The translations under genes and the position numbers were made by a program. This document shows, piece by piece, positions 57,758 to 64,000 of a stretch of DNA of 64,000 bases (positions within the stretch are counted from its first letter, which is position 1; each line of letters begins with the position of its first letter). This DNA is from Tritonibacter aquimaris (GTDB lineage: Bacteria > Pseudomonadota > Alphaproteobacteria > Rhodobacterales > Rhodobacteraceae), in NCBI RefSeq assembly GCF_009617595.1, contig NZ_WIXK01000002.1, positions 1 through 64,000 of the forward strand. The letters are read 5' to 3'. Under the pieces are notes generated by a model that searched no databases, had not been told where the DNA came from, and saw nothing but the letters and a program-made list of their open reading frames with translations.

Positions 57758-58066
57758 ATGAGCAGCCCGGCACGAGCAAACAACCGTGGATCCACCGGCC
57801 TGCGCACCCGCGCGCGCCGGGGCAACCCCATGGAAATCTATGATCGCTTGCCGGGTGATCTACGCCAATGGATGGCTGGGGCGTGTTTGCCCTGGTCGCC
57901 AAGCTCATGCCTGAAGATCTGGCGCAATGCCCGTGCTCGCGGGCTGCCGGTTGAGGAACGGCTTGCGCTTTTGAACCGGATCGAACAGGCAACTCTGAAG
58001 AAAACCAACAGCCCGTTCAGCGAGGCCAGCAGCGACTGTGGCTCCATGAGCGGATGCGGCGGTTAA
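57758..58066 (+). CDS. DUF6525 family protein
   Basis: 102-residue protein of unknown function, confined as far as I know to Rhodobacteraceae-like alphaproteobacteria. It is basic in the first half (TGLRTRARRGNPMEIYDRLP) with conserved LRQWMAGACLPWSPSSC, and has a Cys-rich tail (SSDCGSMSGCGG). It starts two bases after the zinc chaperone stop, so it is co-transcribed and would be under Zur control; the C-terminal cysteines could bind metal, but this is not shown. Confidence 0.75.
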   Translation: MSSPARANNRGSTGLRTRARRGNPMEIYDRLPGDLRQWMAGACLPWSPSSCLKIWRNARARGLPVEERLALLNRIEQATLKKTNSPFSEASSDCGSMSGCGG

Positions 58067-58221
58067 CCAGCAGATAAATTGCGCTACAAAAAGAGCGTTT
58101 ACGCGCGCGTTACGCACACAAACAAATGCTTTCTTTGCAAAGAGCCGAATTTCAGCTAAGGACCAAATATCTGAGACGACGTGCCAAGACCCGGACACGC
58201 GAAAGAAAGATAAATTGGGTC

Positions 58222-58280
58222 GGCGGCAATGGGGCCGCCATGCAAACGGGAGACCCGGGATACGCCTGGGAGTGCTCCCA
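58222..58280 (+). promoter_or_regulatory. Structured leader of pnp
   Basis: In the 231 bases before pnp, two hairpins are seen: GGCGGC/GCCGCC (58222-58239) and TGGGAG-TG-CTCCCA (58267-58280), the second 17 bases from the start codon. E. coli pnp is autoregulated by RNase III processing of its leader; a similar role here is inference. Confidence 0.35.
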
Positions 58281-58297
58281 ATTAGGATACGAAACGT

Positions 58298-60430
58298 ATG
58301 TTCGACGTTACCAAAAAATCGATGCAGTGGGGCGAAGAGACGCTGACACTGGAAACCGGCAAGGTTGCGCGCCAGGCTGACGGCACTGTGATTGCCACCC
58401 TGGGCGAAACCTCCGTCATGGCCAACGTGACCTTTGCCAAGGAACAAAAGCCCGGTCAGGATTTTTTCCCGCTGACCGTGCACTACCAAGAAAAATACTA
58501 TGCTGCCGGCAAGATCCCCGGCGGTTTCTTTAAGCGCGAAGCGCGCCCGACCGAAAAAGAAACCCTGACCGCGCGTCTGATCGACCGTCCGATCCGCCCG
58601 CTGTTTGTCCCTGGCTTCAAAAACGAAGTTCTGGTGATGTGTACCGTTCTGTCGCACGATCTGGTCAATGACCCGGATGTTGTTGCGATGATCGCGGCTT
58701 CTGCTGCGCTGACCCTGTCGGGCGCACCATTCCGCGGCCCGATCGCGGGTGCACGTGTGGGCTACGTTGACGGTGAATACGTTCTCAACCCGACCGTAGA
58801 CGACATGCAGGACCTGCGCCTGAACCCTGAGCAGCGTCTTGATCTGGTTGTCGCGGGCACCAAAGACGCGGTGATGATGGTTGAATCGGAAGCCTATGAG
58901 CTGACCGAAGAAGAGATGCTGGGTGCGGTGAACTTCGCACATGAGCAGATCCAGCCGGTGATCGATCTGATCATCTCGCTCGCGGAAGATGCGGCAAAAG
59001 AGCCGTTTGATTTCCAAGCGCCTGACTATTCTGAACTGTTCGATGTGGTGAAAGCTGCAGGCGAAGAGAAGATGCGTGCCGCTTATGCCATCTCTGACAA
59101 ACAAGAGCGCGTTGCAGCCGTTTCTGCCGTCAAAGAAGAGATCATCGCTGGTCTGTCTGACGAGCAGAAAGAAGATGCAAACCTCGGCTCCGCTCTGAAG
59201 AAGCTGGAATCCGGTGTTCTGCGTGGTGACGTTGTGAAAAACGGCCGCCGCATCGATGGTCGTGCACTGGATCAGGTTCGTGGGATCGAATGTGAAACCG
59301 GCATGCTGCCGCGTACCCATGGTTCTGCCCTGTTCACCCGTGGTGAAACCCAGGGTCTGGTTGTGACCACTTTGGGCACCGGCGACGATGAGCAGTTCAT
59401 CGACAGCCTGCACGGCAACTTCAAATCCAACTTCCTGCTGCACTACAACTTCCCTCCCTATTCGGTTGGTGAAGTGGGTCGCGTAGGCTCCCCCGGTCGT
59501 CGTGAAATCGGTCACGGTAAACTGGCATGGCGCGCGCTGCAGGCGGTTCTGCCAGCTCCGACCGATTTCCCCTACACCGTGCGTGTTGTTTCCGAGATCA
59601 CCGAATCCAACGGTTCGTCCTCCATGGCATCTGTCTGTGGTGGCTCACTGTCGATGATGGACGCAGGCGTTCCGTTGAAAGCGCCGGTTGCTGGTGTTGC
59701 AATGGGTCTGGTTCTGGAAGAAGACGGCTCCTACGGCATCCTGACCGACATCTTGGGTGACGAAGACCACCTGGGCGATATGGACTTCAAAGTTGCCGGT
59801 ACCGAAGCAGGTATCACCAGCTTGCAGATGGACATCAAGGTTGCAGGTATCACACCTGAAATCATGAAATCCGCTCTGGCACAGGCAAAAGACGGCCGCC
59901 TGCACATTCTGGGTGAGATGGCAAAAGCACTGACCGAAGCGTCGGAGTTCTCAGCGCATGCACCGCGCATCGAGACCATGAACATCCCGACCGACAAGAT
60001 CCGTGAAGTGATCGGCTCCGGTGGTAAGGTGATCCGTGAGATCGTTGAAACCTCGGGTGCAAAAGTCGACATCAACGACGACGGCGTGATCAAGATTGCT
60101 TCTGCCGATGGCGAAGCGATCAAGAAAGCCTACGACATGATCTATTCGATCGTAGCTGAGCCAGAAGAAGGCAAAGTTTACACCGGTAAGGTTGTGAAGA
60201 TCGTCGACTTTGGTGCCTTTGTGAACTTCTTTGGTAAGCGCGACGGCCTGGTACACGTGTCCCAGATCCTCAACAAACGCCTGAACCACCCTTCGGACGT
60301 TCTGAAAGAAGGTCAGGAAGTAAAAGTGAAGCTTCTGGGCTTTGACGATCGCGGCAAGGTTCGCCTGTCGATGAAAGTTGTTGATCAGGAAACCGGCGAA
60401 GAAGTCGCTCCTGAGAAAAAAGAAGACTAA
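58298..60430 (+). CDS. pnp: Polynucleotide phosphorylase
   Basis: 710-residue phosphorolytic 3'-5' exoribonuclease and degradosome component. Two RNase PH domains (about 1-220 and 310-540; [20 protein letters not shown] marks the second) flank an alpha-helical linker. The C-terminal KH domain ([20 protein letters not shown]) and S1 domain ([28 protein letters not shown]) are complete. AGGA precedes the ATG. It is on the same strand as rpsO, as is typical, but with two genes between. Confidence 0.97.
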   Translation: MFDVTKKSMQWGEETLTLETGKVARQADGTVIATLGETSVMANVTFAKEQKPGQDFFPLTVHYQEKYYAAGKIPGGFFKREARPTEKETLTARLIDRPIRPLFVPGFKNEVLVMCTVLSHDLVNDPDVVAMIAASAALTLSGAPFRGPIAGARVGYVDGEYVLNPTVDDMQDLRLNPEQRLDLVVAGTKDAVMMVESEAYELTEEEMLGAVNFAHEQIQPVIDLIISLAEDAAKEPFDFQAPDYSELFDVVKAAGEEKMRAAYAISDKQERVAAVSAVKEEIIAGLSDEQKEDANLGSALKKLESGVLRGDVVKNGRRIDGRALDQVRGIECETGMLPRTHGSALFTRGETQGLVVTTLGTGDDEQFIDSLHGNFKSNFLLHYNFPPYSVGEVGRVGSPGRREIGHGKLAWRALQAVLPAPTDFPYTVRVVSEITESNGSSSMASVCGGSLSMMDAGVPLKAPVAGVAMGLVLEEDGSYGILTDILGDEDHLGDMDFKVAGTEAGITSLQMDIKVAGITPEIMKSALAQAKDGRLHILGEMAKALTEASEFSAHAPRIETMNIPTDKIREVIGSGGKVIREIVETSGAKVDINDDGVIKIASADGEAIKKAYDMIYSIVAEPEEGKVYTGKVVKIVDFGAFVNFFGKRDGLVHVSQILNKRLNHPSDVLKEGQEVKVKLLGFDDRGKVRLSMKVVDQETGEEVAPEKKED

Positions 60431-60476
60431 TCATTTAGTCTTTTGACATCCGGGAGCTCCGCCTTTGGCGGGGCTC
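60424..60476 (+). terminator. Terminator region after pnp
   Basis: Two stems: AGACTAA-TCAT-TTAGTCT followed by TTT (60424-60444, overlapping the stop codon), and GAGCTCCGCC-TTT-GGCGGGGCTC (60454-60476). Either could end the pnp transcript; neither has a long T run. Confidence 0.55.
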
Positions 60477-60519
60477 TCAACATTTTAAGGGCTGTATTCA
60501 GCCCCCCCCACCAGATTGA

Positions 60520-61527
60520 TTAAGCGCGGCCCTCAGGCCCCTGCGCGATGGTTTCAAACATCCGCGCGGCGTTTTCCTGCGCAACCACCAAAGTGGAGCG
60601 AATATTGTCCAGTTCTGCTGGGGAAAACGCCCAATCTGTTGTGGCAAGCGCATCTTGAAGGTCTTGCGCTGGTACAAGCCGGGTCGTTGACAGGCCAAGG
60701 TCAGCCAAAAGCGTTTCAATCTTCCACGAGTTTGATTGCAGCGTCACAAATGGTGTCTGGGTCAGCAGAGAGAAACACACCCCATGGAAACGCCCGGTGA
60801 CATGCAATTCAGCATAGGAGAGGCGGTCTGCGTAATCTTCTGCGGTCCTGGATAAATAGAGCGGCGGAAACTCGCGCTGCGCGCGGTGTTCGTAGCGCGA
60901 AATATAGTATTCACGCAGAAAGCGGCTGAAAAAATTGCGCCCTTTGGGTTTTTTCAGATGGCTAAGGCTGGGAATAAAAGCTGCATCCAGTTGCTGCGCC
61001 AACGCGCGCAATGCTTTTGAAACATTGTGATCGACGCTGTCACCCACAATGGTCCCCGAGCGCTTGGATGGAAGATCAGGCAGCGCGCCTCCGCACAGGG
61101 TAAGATCAGGCAGCACCCCATTGCAATGCACCCCGGATGCCGCCAATTCATCTGCGCTGCGGCTGTCACGCACCCAGATTCCTGCGAAGTCTTGCAGATG
61201 GCTGTGCCAGTCTTGTGGGTTCTCCTGATACAGCGCATTCACCAGATAGACCGGCGCACGGCAGGCCTCATGTCTGACCACTTTCAGAAGATCGAGGCCT
61301 GCGGGGCGGCCGTGATGCAACGTGCCTTCGCCGTTGATCACCACCCTGTCGGCCTGTGCAAGGTGATGTAAGAACGCGCAATCTTCCCACCACTTATGCC
61401 GCAACGGGCTGCGTGCAGTCACCGTCAGACCTTGCGCCGCAAGCCCCTGTTCCAGCACGCTCATCACGCGGGAGCAGCCGTGGTGGAAATCCGCTCGTGT
61501 ATCGTTGAGTATTACCGCTGTTGTCAT
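60520..61527 (-). CDS. Polysaccharide pyruvyl transferase family protein
   Basis: 335-residue protein of the WcaK/CsaB-like family, which adds ketal-pyruvate to sugars of surface polysaccharides. Characteristic: a C-terminal half with YAELHVTGRFHGVCFSLLTQ and a GEGTLHH turn in the N-terminal half. AAGGGGG precedes the ATG at 61527. Some family members are not pyruvyl transferases, so the reaction is inferred. It is followed on the same strand by no gene; the sialyltransferase-like gene lies upstream. Confidence 0.85.
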   Translation of the reverse strand: MTTAVILNDTRADFHHGCSRVMSVLEQGLAAQGLTVTARSPLRHKWWEDCAFLHHLAQADRVVINGEGTLHHGRPAGLDLLKVVRHEACRAPVYLVNALYQENPQDWHSHLQDFAGIWVRDSRSADELAASGVHCNGVLPDLTLCGGALPDLPSKRSGTIVGDSVDHNVSKALRALAQQLDAAFIPSLSHLKKPKGRNFFSRFLREYYISRYEHRAQREFPPLYLSRTAEDYADRLSYAELHVTGRFHGVCFSLLTQTPFVTLQSNSWKIETLLADLGLSTTRLVPAQDLQDALATTDWAFSPAELDNIRSTLVVAQENAARMFETIAQGPEGRA

Positions 61528-61594
61528 ACTGCCCCCTTGGGTGGTTTGGCCCCTTGGATGGTTTGGTCGCAAAACACCCTGCGCAGCCTCGCAT

Positions 61595-62356
61595 TCACCT
61601 GTTCAGATACTGCCCTTGGAGCGCCGCTTCAACCGCCGGGCCGAGCACCACAGATTTGCCAGCTAGACGCGCGTCATCGATCAACTGTTGGGCAATTTTG
61701 CGTTCTGCGTCGGGATCATGGTGTGCCAGATGTTTAACACGTGCTATACTGTCGGCATCACTTTTGTCGCGATCATCATAACCGGGCTGATACTTCGTCT
61801 GGAAAAAGGTAAACCCTCCGATCACCAGCCTATCCGTGTTGCATTTGAGCAGATAGTTCAGACAGGTCAGCCCAGTGGTTGGCGAAAAACCACCTAGGCG
61901 CGCGGACAATGTTTGATAGCACTCAGGCGCAATCAGATTGATGCTCCGGCTCTCAGATCCCAATGCGCGTGACGCATCCAAAGTCAGTGGGAAACGCCCT
62001 TTGCCTGTGGTGCGATGCACAAGATGGCGTACGGCAGCTGTATCCAGTGCCTGCGGTGTAACCGGAGTGATATCCTCCGTGAGACTGTGAAACAGCACAT
62101 CACAGCGCAACGTGTGCCCACGCTCAAATGGCAGCGGTACAAACAGACCATTGTTCATTTTCACAATGATATCAAAGTCCGTCGCACTTAGACCTTTGAG
62201 ATCCGCCTCCAACGTACGTGCAGGACCAGCCAGCAGCACCGACTTCCCCGCAAAGCGGCTCTCATCCAACAACATGTTGGACGCGTATATGCGGTAGAGG
62301 AGCTTATATCTTAGCACCTCAAGAAGTTTTGGGCATCGTCTACGAGCTGGTGTCAT
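61595..62356 (-). CDS. GT29 sialyltransferase-like protein
   Basis: 253-residue protein resembling glycosyltransferase family 29. A sialylmotif-L-like region reads KSVLLAGPARTLE then DFDIIVKMNNGLF, and a motif-S-like region is FSPTTGLTCLNYLLKC with VIGGFTFF following. Related marine bacterial proteins are annotated GT29. There is no signal peptide or clear membrane helix. Activity on CMP-sialic acid or a related nonulosonate is inferred from motifs only. ATG 62356; a TTG two codons upstream is possible. Divergent from the next glycosyltransferase. Confidence 0.65.
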   Translation of the reverse strand: MTPARRRCPKLLEVLRYKLLYRIYASNMLLDESRFAGKSVLLAGPARTLEADLKGLSATDFDIIVKMNNGLFVPLPFERGHTLRCDVLFHSLTEDITPVTPQALDTAAVRHLVHRTTGKGRFPLTLDASRALGSESRSINLIAPECYQTLSARLGGFSPTTGLTCLNYLLKCNTDRLVIGGFTFFQTKYQPGYDDRDKSDADSIARVKHLAHHDPDAERKIAQQLIDDARLAGKSVVLGPAVEAALQGQYLNR

Positions 62357-62508
62357 GCCCAAACCTTTTTTCGATTAAGTACCGAACCAGTCACCGCCGC
62401 ACGCGATGGGCTGGCTCAAGTCTATAATGCTTTCATCTTCGGAGTGCGAGCTTGCACAAGCGACTTTTTTCTGCGCATTTCAGGAGCAACCCGAGAAAGA
62501 TCAACCAA

Positions 62509-63306
62509 ATGCCATCCTCTACCCAAAACGACAGCGCACCGGTGCTCATCCTGACCATGAAATGGGGCACCATGTATGGGCCACATTATGTGAACAATCT
62601 GGCGCGGGGGGTAAAAAAACACCTAAACCGACCGCATCGCTTTATCTGTTTCACCGATGACACTCAGGGGTTGGATGCAGGGATCGAAACTTTCCCTCTG
62701 CCCGAGCTCGGACTGCCAGAAGGGCATAGCGACACCCGGTGGCGTAAGCTCGCCCTGTTTCGTGAGGATCTGTTTGGCCTCAATGGCACCGCGCTATTTC
62801 TTGATCTCGATCTGATCATTGTGGATGATCTCGAGCCGCTGTTTGAACTGGAAGGCAACTTCCATATCATTCGCGACGATGATCTGTTTCGCCCCAAACC
62901 CCTGCGCAAGATTAACCCAAAGCGGGATGCGTTTTTGCATTCAGTCGGCAATAGTTCAGTGTTTCGCTATGAGGTTGGCGCACATAGCTATATCTTGGAT
63001 GAATTTGTCAAAGACCCGGCAGCGGCAACGGCCGGGTATGAGATCAGCCAGCAATTTCAAAGCGCGCAACTCGCCAAACAGGGCAACCTGAACTACTGGC
63101 CGGTGGAATGGTGCGTGAGTTTTAAAAATCACTGTGTGCCGCGCAATTTCCGCAGCTTTTTCAGCGATCCAACCCTGCCGCAGGGCGCGCGCATTGTTGT
63201 ATTTGCGGGCTCACCCAAGATGGATGACGCGCTGAATGGCAAAGGTGGGAAATGGTATCGCCGCATTGGTGATGTGGCCTGGTTGAAATCTCTCTGGGAA
63301 GACTGA
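62509..63306 (+). CDS. GT-A type glycosyltransferase
   Basis: 265-residue cytosolic glycosyltransferase. LILTMKWGTMYGPHYVNNLA at the start, a metal/nucleotide motif FLDLDLIIVDD (DxD at about residues 103-105) and GNSSVFRYEVG resemble the GT8-like fold. ATG at 62509; a TTG 19 codons upstream is the alternative. The donor sugar is unknown. It begins a plus-strand run of glycan genes continuing beyond the window. Confidence 0.78.
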   Translation: MPSSTQNDSAPVLILTMKWGTMYGPHYVNNLARGVKKHLNRPHRFICFTDDTQGLDAGIETFPLPELGLPEGHSDTRWRKLALFREDLFGLNGTALFLDLDLIIVDDLEPLFELEGNFHIIRDDDLFRPKPLRKINPKRDAFLHSVGNSSVFRYEVGAHSYILDEFVKDPAAATAGYEISQQFQSAQLAKQGNLNYWPVEWCVSFKNHCVPRNFRSFFSDPTLPQGARIVVFAGSPKMDDALNGKGGKWYRRIGDVAWLKSLWED

Positions 63307-63314
63307 GCAGACTG

Positions 63315-64000
63315 ATGTCGCAGAAATCCTGGTTCGCACATCTAAAGTGGCTCTATCGTATTCGGGCCTGTAAACAAGAACTAAGCGGCCGAGGAGTCGC
63401 CGCGCAGCCCCATGGGCTGGATGCACCACTTGTGGTTTCCCTCACCAGCTTTCCGCCAAGGTTCCCACAGCTGCACCTTACCTTGCAGTGCCTGTTGAAA
63501 CAGAGCATCGCGGCAGATGAAACCATTTTATGGATCGCTCATCGGGATATGGCTCAGCTCACGCAGGAAATTTTGTCATTGCAGGATGCAGGGCTGACCA
63601 TTCGTGCCTGCGACGACACCAGATCATACAAAAAATTGGTGCCAGCCTTGGTTGAAGATCCCAACCGCTACCTCGTAACTGCAGATGATGATTGCTATTA
63701 TCGCGCAGATTGGCTGGAGGGTTTGGTCAATTCCAGCAAGGATAGTCCCAAGGCGGTTGTATCACATCGTGCGCATCGAATGGTTTTGAAAGCCGATGGA
63801 AGCTGTGCCCCATACGAACGCTGGACAAAGAATATTGATCAACTGGCAGAGGGGCCGGAAGTTTTTGCCACGGGTGTTGGCGGTGTCCTTTACCCACCTC
63901 ATGCATTGGATGCACGCGCCACTGATAGCGAGCTGTTCCAGAAGATTTGCCCAAATGCCGATGATGTTTGGTTTTACTGGATGGCACGGCTGAATGACCG
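63315..64000 (+). CDS. Glycosyltransferase, partial (runs off right edge)
   Basis: Incomplete; 228 complete codons are visible from ATG 63315, nine bases after the previous stop. The protein begins MSQKSWFAHLKWLYRIRACK, with LVVSLTSFPPRFPQLHLTLQ, DDTRSYKKLVPAL and the DxD-type metal motif VTADDDCYY (about residues 121-129), as in a group of bacterial GT-A enzymes. The C-terminus is beyond the window. Part of the same glycan locus. Confidence 0.8.
   Translation, partial: MSQKSWFAHLKWLYRIRACKQELSGRGVAAQPHGLDAPLVVSLTSFPPRFPQLHLTLQCLLKQSIAADETILWIAHRDMAQLTQEILSLQDAGLTIRACDDTRSYKKLVPALVEDPNRYLVTADDDCYYRADWLEGLVNSSKDSPKAVVSHRAHRMVLKADGSCAPYERWTKNIDQLAEGPEVFATGVGGVLYPPHALDARATDSELFQKICPNADDVWFYWMARLND

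Overview
This 64 kb window is chromosomal DNA from an alphaproteobacterium, almost certainly a marine Rhodobacterales (Roseobacter-group) species. The assignment rests on high-GC wobble codon use, a roseobacter-type gene complement (ALDH16-type two-domain aldehyde dehydrogenase, DUF6525, DUF3035 lipoprotein, DUF1674/SdhAF4, a heparinase-like gene beside purH, zinc-ribbon DinB) and AAGGAG-type ribosome sites. I see no phage, transposon, integron or CRISPR array.

Layout. 0.2-7.7 kb: periplasmic methionine sulfoxide repair (msrQ-msrP), a membrane-anchored FMN glutamate-synthase-like protein, a fasciclin protein, clpB with a probable heat-shock promoter, and pyrF. 7.7-8.1 kb: a structured intergenic region with a small-RNA candidate. 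8.1-11.2 kb: Nudix hydrolase, zinc-ribbon DinB, a parS-like palindrome, N-formylglutamate amidohydrolase-like gene, tRNA-Val(GAC) and rpmJ. 11.4-14.1 kb: iron binding protein fbpA and permease fbpB, facing each other, with no ATPase nearby. 14.4-23.8 kb: a large minus-strand operon, an acyl-CoA synthetase and a complete Liv-type ABC importer plus a second, PaaK-like CoA ligase, interrupted by one small plus-strand SHOCT gene. 24.1-29.6 kb: hybrid sensor kinase, OmpR-type regulator, stand-alone WGR protein, histidine phosphatase, glutathione transferase and lysine-forming saccharopine dehydrogenase. 29.7-38.4 kb: adenylate cyclase, rmuC, mutL and a four-gene Mn/Zn ABC importer whose second permease carries a DtxR-like C-terminal domain, behind a Fur/Mur-type palindrome. 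38.5-41.8 kb: deoC and the ALDH16-type dehydrogenase. 42-50.6 kb, minus strand: an active/inactive M16 peptidase pair, a DUF3035 (BamF-like) lipoprotein, lspA, purH, the heparinase-like gene and rsmB. 50.7-60.4 kb: SdhAF4 and NIPSNAP genes, dapB, rbfA, a phosphodiester-glycosidase-like gene, truB, DUF1643, an anchored RTX protein, rpsO, a Zur-box-controlled zinc chaperone (CobW/ZigA) with DUF6525, and pnp. 60.5-64 kb: start of a surface-glycan locus (pyruvyl transferase family, sialyltransferase-like GT29, two GT-A glycosyltransferases), cut by the right edge.

How the genes work together. Most of the window is core metabolism and macromolecule maintenance. Four multi-gene units have clear internal logic: uptake and CoA activation of an organic acid (fadD-like, liv, paaK-like); regulated Mn/Zn import (sitABCD-like); deoxyribose 5-phosphate cleavage followed by aldehyde oxidation (deoC, aldh16); and synthesis of a surface glycan (right edge). 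The least described parts are the sialyltransferase-like glycan locus, the permease-regulator fusion, the PaaK-like ligase without the usual nucleotide loop, and the structured pyrF-nudix intergenic region.
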